A stretch of 64,000 bases of DNA from Rhabditophanes sp. KR3021. Taxonomy: Eukaryota > Nematoda > Chromadorea > Rhabditida > Alloionematidae. Made by a program: the position numbers and the translations under genes. Location of the stretch: NCBI GenBank assembly GCA_963281155.1, contig CAUJLY010000002.1, positions 2,480,001 through 2,544,000 of the forward strand, given 5' to 3'. Below the pieces are notes generated by a model that saw only the letters and a list, made by a program, of their open reading frames with translations, was not told where the DNA came from and did not search any database. Position 1 is the stretch's first letter; the number at the start of each line of letters is the position of its first letter. Below are positions 22,162-33,885 of this stretch, piece by piece.

Positions 22162-22603
22162 ATGATGAAAATTATTTTATTATTTTACTGGATAATTTTG
22201 ACTTGCAAGCACGAAGTAAGTTCTTCCCAAAGAATGACATGTCATGTGGGCTATGATTTTTCTAATAAGGACACAACAGAATGTTCTGATCTCTGTTTTA
22301 CATACAGATTCACAGTGCCACCAAATATTAACAAAACAATACAAGGGTGTAGTACTCTAATTCCAACTTTAAGCACAGTGGGAGCAATATTTTATGTATG
22401 TTTAAAAATATTCATTCACTCATATAATTTGATAGGTAAATGAGAAGTGTTCAACAGACTCAAAGTTTTTCGGCAAATATTCTAACGTACCAAGACTTTG
22501 TCAATGTGATTCTAATAATTGCAATAGCACAACTTTTAAATATTATGCACTGAATCCTTTTTTAATAATTTTAATAAGTTACTTGGCAATTAAATTATAT
22601 TAA
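22162..22603 (+). CDS. Ly6/uPAR-like GPI-anchored protein, copy 2
   Basis: Two exons, 22162-22395 and 22436-22603 (40-base intron), give 133 residues. The signal peptide is IILLFYWIILTCKH. The mature domain starts MTCHVGYDF and has SDLCFTYRF, NKTIQGCSTL (with an N-glycosylation-type NKT), NEKCSTDS and the diagnostic LCQCDSNNCNST. The C-terminal hydrophobic segment (FLIILISYLAI) is a likely GPI signal. The exon 1 to exon 2 boundary falls at the same place relative to the cysteines as in copies 1 and 3. Sequence identity between copies is low outside the framework, so the cluster is old or fast-evolving. Confidence 0.78.
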
Positions 22604-22976
22604 CTCGTATGTATTTATTCTTCATAAATAAATCTTTCCAGATGTGTTTATTTTAATTTGGGCAAAACAACTTTCAGATGATTTGATTACATCTTATTGT
22701 TTAAAACGATCTTAAGTTTCGAAACGAAGTATAAATAAGTTTTAATTTGTGGTCTAATATCTTTTCGTAAGATTTGTCTTAAAAAGTATTTTTATCTATT
22801 GAATGTCAATTGTTAAAATGTCGTTCAACAAAGGGAAATGTTGCTAATACGGCATTGATAAATGACGATCTTCCAATTTTCTAGGGATCTCTTCCAACGA
22901 ATTTCTTGATTGACGTGTGCAAATACTTATTAACGAACGAGTTCAACCATTTTACATATCATCATATTTTGCCAAG

Positions 22977-24033
22977 ATGGGAGACATGTATATGTGTCAT
23001 CATTGCAACCAGTCAATGGCCCCAAGTATGCTCTACGAACACATATTGGCAGTCAATTTCTCGTACAACGAACACATGTGCGACAACTGTGATTTCAAGT
23101 CAAACAATCTTACAGAAGTTCGTTTGCATTGTATGAAAGAACGCCACAGGCTTCTGATTTCAGAGGATATAGAAGGCACATCATGTATGCATGATGCCGC
23201 TTACACAGTTTTCAAAGCAATGATTTCTGGTAAAAAAACGGTTGTTGAAAATCCTCTACCAAAGAGACGCGGTCGTCCTCCTTTAAATGCCTCTAATAAG
23301 TCGAAGAAACCAAACATCAATACAGAATCTTTACGTGTTGCTTCTCCTGTTCCAATCAGCGAGCGATCTTCAAAATCACGAGCTGCTAGATCTCCGGACA
23401 AATTGTATATTGCATCACACCCAAAAGTGGTTAAATCCATTTCTGAGCATTTTCAAGCTTCAATAAATCGAGTTGAATCAAACAAACGAAGAGGTAACTT
23501 TATGAATCATCTTATTCATTTCCTTTTTAGCTGATCCAGAAGTTGATGACTTTAAAAAAAAACCAAATTTGGGGCAAAGTGGAATCAAGAAACCATTCAT
23601 TGCTGATTCCGAAGTCAACGCACGCCACCCAGCTTTTAATAATGAAGGAAACGATTGGGAAAAGAGAAATAGAACACCCGTCACCGAAGAGACGTCTCAA
23701 AAACATACGAAGTTTTCTGAAAAGGAAGACAAAATTGGCTTAAATGTTTATAATAAAGAAGCAGTTGAAATGGATGACAGAAGAAACTTTTTTGGTTTAG
23801 ATGCGGTCGCCGGAAAAGTTCCTACACAAACAAAAGAGGTTTTCAGCAAACATAAATTTGCGCCTCCGCCTATTTCCAACCTTTATTTTGGAAAGGCACT
23901 CGAGGCAAAAAAACCGTTTGAGTTTAAAAAAATTGCTCTAACCAAGCCTACATTAGTACATCAGACTGGTGAAATCAGAAAAATTGAGTTTAATAAGCTC
24001 AAAATGATCAAGCCAGTAGTTGTTAAAGATTAA
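22977..24033 (+). CDS. C2H2-type zinc finger and AT-hook protein
   Basis: Two exons, 22977-23493 and 23531-24033 (37-base intron), give 339 residues. Two N-terminal zinc-binding units are seen: MCHHCNQSM with a following His, then the well-formed CDNCDFKSNNLTEVRLHCMK with H..H spacing. At about residues 95-110 a basic PLPKRRGRPPLN is a classic AT-hook (RGRP core) that binds the AT minor groove. The rest is lysine-rich and disordered. The second exon ends with repeated short basic motifs (FEFKKIALTKPTL, IEFNKLKMIKPVV). It is likely a nuclear, chromatin-associated protein. It lies between Ly6-like copies 2 and 3, in the same direction but unrelated. The start ATG at 22977 was chosen as the first in frame, with coding composition from there. 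Confidence 0.72.
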
Positions 24034-24304
24034 TTACTTTTGCATATTATTATTTTTATTTACTTAATAAAGTTTTATATAATATCTGCTATTCTTCCTT
24101 TTTTTGCTTAAACAAAATAAATACTAATATATTTACTATTTTCAAATAAAGTTATTATTTAATCCTCTTTATTACCCATCTTTGCACGAGAAATTTAAAA
24201 AACATCAATTAAACAACATATTTGTTTAAAATGATTATCTTATATTTACAAACTACTCTTTAAAATACGACTATTTAAGTCGAGAAAGATTTTATCTTTT
24301 AAAA

Positions 24305-24785
24305 ATGAATATTCTATTATTGTTGAGTGTATTATTTATTTATGGAGATGCTGTTTTCGAAAATGATTCATTAATTTGCTATACAGAGCGTAAAGGTTTT
24401 GATCAGAATTTTTTCCCCGACCAAATGGAAACTACAAGACAATGTGAGCTTGAATCACCTTGCATTACATATATTTCTGCTAATAATGGCGTGTATCATT
24501 TTGTTAGAGGATGTTCTTCAGATGTAAATGAAGTAGTCTCACCGCGTAATGACTTTGAGGTAAATTTAAGTCTCGAATTAATGATGTATATAAATGCGAA
24601 CATCTTACCTTCAGTTCAAAAATTACAATCACATCTGGAGCCAACCTAACAATACTCGCAATAAATATTCAATAAGTACTTGTATTGAAAATAGATGCAA
24701 CGATCAATCTTTTAATTCTCAACTACACGCCATTTGTTTTTATCTAATTTTTGCATCATTTCTCTTAACATCATCATTTTGTTAG
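24305..24785 (+). CDS. Ly6/uPAR-like GPI-anchored protein, copy 3
   Basis: Two exons, 24305-24559 and 24615-24785 (55-base intron), give 141 residues. A signal peptide (ILLLLSVLFIYGDA) is followed by SLICYTERKGFDQNFFPDQM, which aligns with copy 1 (TLTCYASSSGFGSKNYPDSS). Both share the next motif, ETT(K/R)xC..(D/E)xPCI. The end is STCIENRCND, a variant of the CxCDxxxCN signature lacking the usual penultimate Cys-x-Cys pair. The hydrophobic tail is ICFYLIFASFLLTSSF. Copies 1 and 3 are the closest pair, although copy 2 and the zinc-finger gene lie between them. Confidence 0.75.
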
Positions 24786-24899
24786 GTTGTTTTTACAAAA
24801 AATATCTAACAATCACAAATAAATCATAAACAACCTTTGACAAGCTTTAGGAAATATATGTTAATAAAAGATTTTTGTTTATCTCATATAATTATTAAA

Positions 24900-25110
24900 A
24901 ATGTGAAAATGATATCAAAGGATTATATAAAAAAGGAATGAAAGCATGATATAAAAAAGATATGAAATTAGAATATCAAAGTGATAAAACAACACATTAT
25001 CAACAGAGATAAAAAATTACAACATCAAATAAGATAAAAAATTATAATATCAAGAAATTATAGTATCAAGAATTTAGATTATCAAAATAGTACTATCAAA
25101 AAGTATATTA
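24900..25110. repeat. degenerate AT-rich repeat (ATCAA/GATAAAAA motifs)
   Basis: Imperfect short units built from TATCAA, AGATAAAAAATTA and AATTATA recur about every 20-25 bases through this stretch, with no coding potential. It sits in the convergent gap between Ly6-like copy 3 and the SUN-domain gene. Confidence 0.4.
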
Positions 25111-25119
25111 TTAAAAAAA

Positions 25120-26393
25120 TTAATGTGAACCCGTCATTTTACCATGAACTCTCAATCTATACAAACAAGTATAATTGGCACCATAATTTGATTTAATTTT
25201 GATTTGCGCAATCGGAAAGGTTTCTTCGGTGGCTGTCTATAAAAAATATGTCATAACAAAAATAAATTATTAGTTAGATTACCTACCTTTATTTGGAATG
25301 TTTGGATAGATTTTCCAATATTTATGAACGTAAAATTTCCCAATGACTTAGTTTTGTTGGTGGTTGGATAGGTCATCATTCCTAATATTTCAATTTGCTT
25401 CGGAGCGGAGGAAATGCTATTTGATGGACTGTTTGAGATGTGGATGTGTTCATAGGTCAAGGAATCAATTTTAATAGGATAAGAAAGGCCAATCGTTACG
25501 AAGCCTGCATTTCCCTTAAAACACCAACCATTACCTGGTATCAATGTGTTTGTCGTTCGTTGAATGACAACACTTGGCGAAGGCTTTAGAAAGTAAGCGA
25601 TCGGATGCTGCCAAGCCTCTTCCCATTCTGAATGCTCCCAAAAAGATAGATCACCCGAAGCTTCTAGTATATGACCACCCGTTGAATCAAGGGCAAAATC
25701 GACTAAATTTGTCTTGTCGGCATCATACTTGATGATGGCATCGTCAATTAGCTTATTAAAAACATCATAATCAATTTCCCTCACAACTACTTCTTTAGTT
25801 TGAAGTATAGTCTGAACGGTAGGTCTGTTTGCTTCTATTTTTCTGCCAACTTCCTCATCAATCTTACTTTTAAAATTTTCCAACTCTCTAATCATTATTT
25901 GGTTCATTGAAAAAATGACACTTTGGTAAATCTTTGCTTCCATCTCTTTCATTTTTTCTTCAGACAAATAAAAATATATTTTGGTTTCCTCTTTTGTCTT
26001 AACTTCATTCTCAATCTTTTCCATTCCCTTATTTTTGAGAGACAAGAAATATACCAATTTATTAATACAAATAAAAAATGTATCTACAAGGGAAGGGTTT
26101 GTTTTCATTTTTTTGAATTGACTTGTCCTCTCTTGATTGACCGATCCGTCATTCTTGGTGGTGGTAGTGTAGTAAGAGTATAATGCTAAAAAATAAAGAT
26201 TATGAATGTAGGGGAATATTATATTTTTATTAATATTTTTTAGTTATTACACATACTTACATTTTGTTCGTTTGGCCAAATTAATGTCATCAACATCCCA
26301 CAAGATGTAATGGTGAACAATGAATGCTAACACAAAAGACACAGTCACCACACATGCTACCATAAATAACCGTTTGTTTTTTTGATTGTTCAT
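25120..26393 (-). CDS. SUN-domain protein of the nuclear envelope (LINC complex)
   Basis: Three exons, 26261-26393, 25287-26185 and 25120-25236, give 382 residues. The N-terminus (MNNQKNKRLFMVACVVTVSF, then VLAFIVHHYILW) is a single membrane anchor. A linker with a short coiled-coil-like helix follows (EEKMKEMEAKIYQSV). The SUN domain occupies roughly residues 200-380: VDFALDSTGGHILEASG, SPSVVIQ, PGNGWCFKGNAGFVTIGLSY, then PIKIDSLTYEHI. Its last strands are in the final exon (FPIAQIKIKSNYG, then YTCLYRLRVHG). SUN proteins sit in the inner nuclear membrane and bind KASH peptides across the perinuclear space. The short size resembles testis or small SUN proteins (SUN3/5-like) more than SUN1/2. 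Introns are 74 and 50 bases. Confidence 0.9.
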
Positions 26394-27565
26394 TTTTACT
26401 TTATTCGCAGGTGGCTTCCAAAATGAGAGATTGATGGTTAAATTGAGTTTCCTTAAAACGATGTCTTGATATTAATATGATTAATATGCAAAGTACGGCA
26501 CGCACTCCAACCGCTCGAATGGTGAAAAGATAATCACACTCTCATTACTATTTGTTTCTTAAAGTATCTTTTTTTGTACTAAAGCACCCTCTTTACCAAG
26601 TGGGTAGTACATTTTTGGCGCCCTTCAACTTAACAAAATTTGAAATCAATCCTCCCCTACTAATTTACATCCATCATATTACAATATTCATTTTTTACAT
26701 TTATATATTCGCATGTTTTTGATCGTTAAAATAATATGTGTTGTAAAATACTTAGTATAAACGTGTGTGGCGATGATGATAATAACGATGATAACATATA
26801 CTTCCTAAATACTATTACCTTTGTCAATCGTTTTACATAGCGGCAAGCAATTTTAGATAATATTAAGTATGATGTACTTGACAAAATCAAAGATTAGCTA
26901 GATTGGTATCAGTAGCAGCATCCTATTTTACTTGCATTATTATTTTAAAGTGCGCAATTCTGTTATTGTATCACTTTCTTTGATCAAGGGGTCAATGGTT
27001 AGTGTGTATGGAGTAAATAACCCCTATTAATGAGTCCCCTTTCTCATAAGATTACTATAAGAACACATTCTAACAGATTTTTTGTATTCCCATCACACAT
27101 AAGCCTAATCGCACTTATCTAAGATCATTAGCATTAAAAGAAAGAGATATGGCACGCTTTCTTCACATACCTTCATATTCCACCTAATAATTTTTTGAGT
27201 TAACGTTATTAGGGCGGCGGGAAGAGAGACGACACACAATAAAAGTATATATCATTACACTCCCCAAACTAAACTTTTTTGCTCCTTTGTTTCAGACAAG
27301 ACATTTAGACAATAAAGACGATCATCATCTTGGCACACATATAATAACTACCCTAACTATAAGTATTAAAAAGAATTATTAGTATCTGTTGTTTTAAATT
27401 TAAAGTGTATTAATAAGAAGATTGGTTCGCTCGTTGCTAATTTTTGACGATTTATTGCTCTGATTTATTATTATCATTATACAGATAAATTAAATTCATT
27501 TACTAATTTAGTTATAAGGAAAGAGCCACCCTACTAATTATTAAATTTCAATAAAACACTCAAAT
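26394..27565. other. intergenic between divergent SUN and Pbx genes
   Basis: This 1.2-kb divergent spacer should carry both promoters. It is AT-rich with some GAT/AAC repeats (GATGATGATAATAACGATGATAA near 26771). No open frame or RNA gene could be supported. Confidence 0.45.
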
Positions 27566-29740
27566 ATGACATCGTCGCTTCTACTCGACATCTCCAACAC
27601 CAATCCCATAGATGACATGCTAAAAAGGTTAATGGAGATTGCAGATGAACCCTTGGAAGACAACTACAATGATCTCAAATTTAAAGTAACCTCTCACCCT
27701 TCCAAAAATGCTCTTTATCAGGTGTTTTGTGAAATGAAAGGAAAAACACATTTAAAATTAGAGATACGAGCACCCGAAGAAGATGAGGATCCACAGTTGA
27801 TGAGATTAGATAACATGCTAGTGGCAGAAGGAATTGCAGACAATGTAAAAAGTGATATTGTGGGAATTGTTCCAGGCAATGACCAAAGTGATTACAAGCA
27901 AAAGCTGTTAGTAATTAAGGGTACTTATGTTTCGGAATTGGATAGATATGTGAAGGTAAGTAAAGGTTTTGTCTAGCTACTTTAACAATTTACCACTTTT
28001 AGATTAGCGACGAGTTTAGTTCACATGTTAGAACTTTGCTTCGGGAGCAATCTCTCATTAGGCCCATTTCAATTACAGAAATTCAGCAGATGGTAAATGC
28101 CATTTGTAGAAAATTTACAGGTAATGCGAAAAGACAAAACGTTTATTAACATTCAATTATTAAGGTATCCAAATTCAATTAAAGCAACACACTTGTGAAT
28201 CTATCATGTCTCTAAAGTCTCGTTTTCTTGATGCTCGTAGAAAGCGTCGAAATTTTTCAAAGCAATCAGTTGATCTTCTCAATGAGTACTTCTATAATCA
28301 CCTAGCAAACCCTTACCCAAGTGAAGATATCAAAGAGGAATTAGCTAGACAATGCAATATCACCGTATCACAAGTAAATTTTTAAAGACTATAGAAATTA
28401 TAACAAATACGCAAAACTTAAAAAAACTATTATTGTGGAAGCACATAAATTTAGAAAAAGCTGCTAAAACATTCAAATTTAAAGCCAATAGATTTAGGCA
28501 ATTGTTGAAAGGCTAGTTCAGCCATTTCAATGACGATGGATGTGCGCTTAAGATACATGACCTCATTGATTGTCCATCAATATTAGCTAATGTTTTATCT
28601 CCAAGTAGCAAGTTGGACAGATTTCTGATTGTGTGCTGTGGTGTAGATCTTTTAAACAATCTTATGATTGTTAATAATCCTTACGTTGATCGGAACTTGT
28701 GGTAATTCGGTACTCAATCCCACATACCAGAGAATCCCGCGCCTTGCAGATTCGACTGCATAATCAATCATCATCTTCTACTGGAGGCTTACCACCTACT
28801 TCCATTGTTAACATGAACAATCCAAACCGCCCAATTAGTCTTTGGTTCACATCTTCTCTAATCGTTTGATCTTCACTATACTCTAAAATCATGTCGTATG
28901 GCAACGAATAGTTTCCCCACGACAATATTTAGAAGTCCATTCAAGATATTCTTGAACTAGAATATTACAGTTGTAATTGTATTTGTTTGCTCGGCTGGCG
29001 ACAGTGGCGATATTTTCTGACTATCACATTCTATTTACCTAAAAATTTGAGCATAATTGCGATTGATTTGATTAAACTACTTTTATTATTTTCATGGTTA
29101 CTTGAGGAGTCTCTGCATAGACTAGAAGATTCATCCACTTTGGCAACACTTATTAGACGATATTTTGTTTTTTCATGACGTTTCATTTTGAGTAAAGCAA
29201 ATCTAATTACGGACTAATCCAATGCCATTAAACATGCGTCAAAAGAGACTTTGTTTTCCAACTCTTCTTCAAGATATTAGGCGAATTTGAAAACGGCTAC
29301 TTATACAAATTTTTAAAATTACATAAAATAATGATTACAATTATCATTGGCTGACTTTGTTAAAAAGGGCGAGCATACATTGAATATCAAAAACGCAGTT
29401 AATAACTAATTTTTCGTATTTCAAGGTGAGTAATTGGTTCGGCAACAAGAGAATCCGATACAAAAAGGGAATCGCCAAAAATCAAGATGAAGCCAGTATG
29501 TATGGTAAAAAAGCTATCAGTCAGGTTCCTCAAATATCTCAAAACCCCTACTCTAATATGAGTAACATGCTAGCAGTCAATCCTATGAATCCGGTAAATT
29601 CGATGGGTGGAATGAACCCAATGATGAATCCATATGCTGCGATGATGTCTGCTCAAGGGTTTCCTCAACTCGGCCCTAATGGCCACCCCTATCCTGGGCA
29701 ATTTATGAATTATGGTGGAAACCTCAATAATCAATCATAA
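27566..29740 (+). CDS. exd: PBC-class TALE homeodomain protein (Pbx/extradenticle)
   Basis: Four exons, 27566-27955, 28003-28120, 28165-28373 and 29426-29740, give 343 residues. The N-terminal PBC region is diverged. The PBC-B end reads [20 protein letters not shown] and [20 protein letters not shown]. The 63-residue TALE homeodomain has the YPSED three-residue loop ([20 protein letters not shown]) and recognition helix [19 protein letters not shown]. Pbx proteins are Hox and Meis cofactors in the nucleus. The C-terminal tail is rich in M, N, P and G ([19 protein letters not shown]). Introns 1 and 2 are 47 and 44 bases. Intron 3 (28374-29425, 1052 bases) splits the homeobox between ITVSQ and VSNWF, and holds decayed coding sequence on both strands. 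Confidence 0.95.
28400..28706 (+). pseudogene. decayed coding fragment in Pbx intron 3, sense strand
   Basis: One frame reads about 95 residues with a single internal TAG (codon near 28514). It includes [40 protein letters not shown] and [20 protein letters not shown], ending in TAA after DRNLW. Composition is clearly coding, yet it has no splice-compatible role in the Pbx transcript. The family is not recognised. It resembles a fragment of a mobile element or viral-type protein only in being an isolated, decayed frame. Confidence 0.45.
28715..29300 (-). pseudogene. decayed coding fragments in Pbx intron 3, antisense strand
   Basis: Reading the minus strand from about 29290 down gives [19 protein letters not shown], a stop, then [20 protein letters not shown] and [16 protein letters not shown]. 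After a frame change comes [20 protein letters not shown], then [20 protein letters not shown], a further stop and [10 protein letters not shown]. Several stops and shifts show decay. The protein is not recognised. A TTTTTAG|GTAAAT-like junction near 29040 could be a fossil splice donor. Confidence 0.45.
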
Positions 29741-30411
29741 CTTATTATTTATTAACAAATTTTTTATCTATATTTAGCTTTTATTTTGTTAACCTCAAAT
29801 ATCTTGAAGTATTTTATTTTTCCTTGTTCAAGGGGAATTTATTTTAATATTCTTCGTTGTATTTAATGAAATATAATTTTTTTATTTAATCCAAAACAGC
29901 TTGATATCAAATGGATGAATGCATAGTTTTGTTGTTTGGCGGCACAAACATCTGTTGCCTTTTATTTAAATTAAGCAAACAAAAGAAAGGAATTCGCAAA
30001 GATTTATTAGATTAACTTTTTGCAGGGACACATTTAAATTAAAGGGCACGCACATGTAATGTTATTAATAACCTCCTTAACACACAATACTCCTATAAAT
30101 TGAAAATACATATGCTTTATGAGAGAAAATAGGTATATCTAACTTCTTTGTTTAAAACCATGAATAAATCAGATAAACTTGTGATTAAAGTAAGATTACG
30201 ATGGATATGATTTATACATGCAAAATTTTCTATCCAAGTCAAAATTATCTTCTAATAAACACGAATTTAAGTTACCTATTAATAAGAAATGAATGTAAAT
30301 ATCTTAAATGACACAACTCCTTTTGTATGCATATTTTATTTATAATAGGTAATCAACTAATGTAATAATACGGACTTAACCGCCTAATTAAAAGGAATTT
30401 GTGTGTTATCA
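29741..30411. other. intergenic, convergent Pbx and AsnRS 3' flanks
   Basis: AT-rich and without a gene. It presumably holds the polyadenylation signals of both neighbours. Confidence 0.45.
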
Positions 30412-31774
30412 TTAGCATTGAATGTGCTTGTAGTACCTCGGAAAGGGTAGTGTATCCTTAATTGAAGGAATCCCAAATAATGATTGAATGAGACGCTCCA
30501 TGCCGATTCCAAAGCCTCCACTAACAGGATATCCATGACTTCTTAAATCTTTGTACCACTGAATGTTTTTAGAGTCTGGTGCATTTGATAAATCAGCAAC
30601 GGTGCTTTTTCTTACTGAACCACCAGCTAATTCTCCTACAAGTGGGGCGAGTAAGTCGAAGGATTTTGTTTCTAACTTTTGCATTTCCCCACTTTCAGTC
30701 TCCATATAGAAAGGTTTTTGAATTGCGGGAAAGTTAGTTACAAAAACGGGACCATTGCAATACTTCACTAAACTTAATTCATTTGCTTTACTTAATCCAA
30801 CACTTTGTGGAACATCTTTTTTCCTTTTAAGAATTTCTATGGCTTTGGAGAATGTTATCCTTTCGAAAGGCTTCCCATCCATCATTTCAAGTAAAGTCGA
30901 AAGAGAATCTGGCTCCTTATATATTTCCCGAACACGTTTAATATCATCCAACTCATTTATGACTGTACTTGCCACAAACTTGATATAACTTTCCACTGTT
31001 TGACATAAGTCCTCAACGTCATCACAAAACCCAATTTCCGCCTCTAACATCTTAAACTCGGCCAAATGTTGTCGGGTCAAACTTTTTTCTGCTCGAAAGG
31101 TTGAGTTGAGGGTGTAGACTTTTGGAATGGCACCAGCACAAGCTTCAAGGTGGAATTGCCCGCTAACCGACAAATAGCATTTTTCATTGCCGAAGAAGTC
31201 GTCATCGTTTTCAGCAACAGCCATAAATGTTTCACCAGCTCCTTCGCAGTCATTTAGAGTTAGTAATGGAGTGTCAATATGGGTGAATTTCTGCTGCTCA
31301 AAAAACTTGTGTGTAGCAAAGGTTACCTTAGACCTTAACTTTAGGAGAGATGCGAAGGATGGGGCTTTTGGTCTGAGATGAGGAATTTGACGAAGGTAGT
31401 CCGCTTTTCCCTTTATCACTTCATGTTCGTTGGAGCCCATAATTTTGACTCTGTCTCCGGATAATTCCCATTCCTGGTGGGTACCTTCACTTTTAACCCA
31501 ATCCCCATTAACTTCAATAGCAGAGCCAACTCGAAACTTGGGTAATTTTTTGTCCAAGACTACTTGAATTTCGTGATCTGTAAATCCATCTGTTAGCTTA
31601 ACAAATGTTACCGCAGAGTGGTGTTTTACTTTCTTCACGTATCCCTGCAATCATAATTAAACAGAAGTTGGTTATTCGGCAACTTACTTGTATAACTATA
31701 TTCTTGCTTCCCTCTTTACATTGAGCCAAATCAGAAAAGTAAATTTTATTCGAAAACAACCTTTTAAGAATCAT
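30412..31774 (-). CDS. NARS2: asparaginyl-tRNA synthetase, mitochondrial type
   Basis: Two exons, 31688-31774 and 30412-31644 (43-base intron, GTAAGT...TTGCAG), give 439 residues. The enzyme charges tRNA-Asn, here probably in mitochondria, since the length and bacterial-type layout match NARS2 rather than cytosolic NARS1. The anticodon-binding OB fold starts near GYVKKVKHHSAVTFVKLTDG. Class II motif 1 surrounds LRSKVTFATHKFFEQQKF. Motif 2 reads YTLNSTFRAEKSLTRQHLAE, followed by FKMLEAEIGF. Motif 3 is SGGFGIGMERLIQSLFG. The N-terminal 29 residues (MILKRLFSNKIYFSDL...) are short and basic, compatible with a targeting peptide. Only 439 residues against about 477 in human NARS2 suggests trimming. 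Confidence 0.93.
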
Positions 31775-32251
31775 GTTATCAATGTTTTGGCCTTGCTTTG
31801 TTGGAAAAGCAAAATTCAAATAAAACAAATACCCTACCTACCAAAAAATTCTTGTCAGGATTTAAGAAATTTAAAAAAAGTTTATTGAGCAAATTAGAGG
31901 CATTATAAATAGTAGTTATAAGGTATATTTGACATAATATTTTAAATAAAAAATTATTAACAATTAAATGTGAATATTTGCCCGTGTACAATGTACATTT
32001 CCGTTCTGAACCACCCATTCATCAAACATTTTAAAAAAATAAGTCCCTTTTGGTAAACCATAATAAGAATGGCCAAAAAGATATCTGTGAGTTGGTCTTG
32101 TTTTAAGATCTTTATATACTTGCAAGAGGCGATGATTTGGAATGGTTTATTCAAATTTTCCTAATTAGTAGTATTCAAAAATGAATAATATCCAGTAATG
32201 AAGATATTAAAAGGATTTATTTGAAGAAATTCCATTTTTAAACCACTTCGA
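31775..32251. other. intergenic between divergent AsnRS and ABHD17-like genes
   Basis: Short AT-rich divergent spacer with no motif recognised. Confidence 0.4.
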
Positions 32252-33885
32252 ATGTTGTTACCCAGCAAACCGAATTCAAATACTATCTCAACTTCTAACA
32301 CTCCAAATAAGGGCGATGATGTGAGGCCTGCCAAAATATCTCTTGCTAAACCCAATAATGATTCAGGCCGTAAAACAGGAGCATCGCTGAACAAACAAAC
32401 GATTCCATCTGACTCTATTAGTACGACAAGTATCTTAAGTTCCAGTTTACCAACAAGTTATATTAATAAAAGCTTTTTGGAGGAGTCGGATACCATTGTA
32501 CCACTTAAGGATTCAATAGACTCACCAACAAGTTTTCTCTCTGAATATGAAAAGAAAAAGAACTTAAATCAAGAAGGTGACACAAACAATGATGAAAGAA
32601 CCGCTCTTACTTCTTCAACAGAAATTAACTGCTATGCCAAGGAAATAGTTGATATTGAACCATCCAGACGTCTCTACACAACAAAGCAAAAAGTTTTCAT
32701 TGATGTTTTGAAAGAACTTGGATGTGAGCAAATTTCGATTCCATGCAAGTGTACTAGGAAACAAATTGGCAATGTTAAAGATGGGAAATGGCTTTCCACG
32801 GTTTCAACTGTCTGGAAAAATCTGAAAACTGTACTTAATGCTTTGTCTTGTCGTTCGGGAACGAGTTTCGATGATCGGGTGGCATGTTGGCCTCAAGTTT
32901 GCGATTATTACTTTTGCCAGAAACCACTTCCGAATGAAAAACAAGGAAAGGAACAAATAAAAATCTACAAAGGCGAAAGAGATCTTGTGGGAGAAAAGTT
33001 TGATTTTGGCTACAATCATCCATGTTTCAAGCTTACAGACCCAATACAATTCTTCTTCCTTCCCTCAAATGAAAATGACACCATTGCTTGTGCTTTTTTT
33101 AAGCCGCCAATAAAACCTAAACGAACCATTATCTACTCACATCCAAATGCAATGAACATCTCTGACAACCTTTTCAATTTTCCTAATCTTGCTGACATGG
33201 GCAACTTTATGCAAGCTAATATTTTCACCTATGATTACAGTCAATATGGAATTAGTAGTGGTGTAGCCAATCAAAAGAGTTTATATGGAAATCTGAGAAG
33301 TGTAATTGAGCATACCATTAATGTTCTCAATATCAAAGAAAGTAGTATTTTTTGATGGGATACTCTCTCGGCGGGGCCGTTTCGACAAAGCGAGTTTTAT
33401 TTCCATTTACAAGCTTTTAAATTTTGTTTAGATTGGCTACTGAATACAAGGATATTGGAGGATTAATGATAATTGCGAGTCCCGCTTCAATTAAATCAGC
33501 CATCTTCATAAATCTCTTTGGAAATAAAAAGAAAGGCCTTCTAAATACTACCAATGAATCTTCTCTATCTACTGAAACAATTCAAGGATGTGAAAGTGGA
33601 GTAGATAAAGCTTTTGATCGAAAAACATTTAAAGTCGATCCAAATGGAGCATACAATACTGCTGAGCATATCAAAGATGTAAAATGCAGAGTTTGGTTTT
33701 GTTATTCATCATCTGACACTTATATTCCTATTTCGCATTTTTGGACAATCTATCAAAAAATGTCTCTTCAAACTAAAAAGAAATCGTGTTATACCTTGTT
33801 GGATAATGTAACTCACAATTACTTTGATATTTCGTATCTCTTCTGGGAGAATGCTTTCTATTTTGTAAATAATTTAAATGCCTAA
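32252..33885 (+). CDS. ABHD17-like alpha/beta hydrolase with a broken frame at the nucleophile elbow
   Basis: The first 150 residues are Ser/Thr/Asn-rich and disordered. The hydrolase part is clear: TIIYSHPNAMNISDN (relatives: SHGNAVDLGQ), then ANIFTYDYSQYGISSG (relatives: NIFSYDYSGYGASSG). The frame then hits TGA at 33353, exactly where the nucleophile motif should follow. In the next frame MGYSLGGAVSTKR (GxSxG with the catalytic Ser) is intact at 33355-33393. After a gap of about 38 bases ending TTTAG, the second exon (from about 33432) continues LATEYKDIGGLMIIASP, with Asp in SSSDTYIPISHFW and His in LDNVTHNY. Upstream and downstream frames agree with each other; only the 38-base elbow is off by one. 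ABHD17 enzymes remove palmitate from membrane proteins. This is either a frame error, recent decay, or recoding. The spliced Cys-rich lipidation N-terminus of ABHD17 is absent. Confidence 0.7.

Noticed and set aside
24900..25110. Possible CR-like array of ATCAA units as an organised regulatory array
   Set aside because: Units are too degenerate and irregular; best treated as simple AT-rich repeat.
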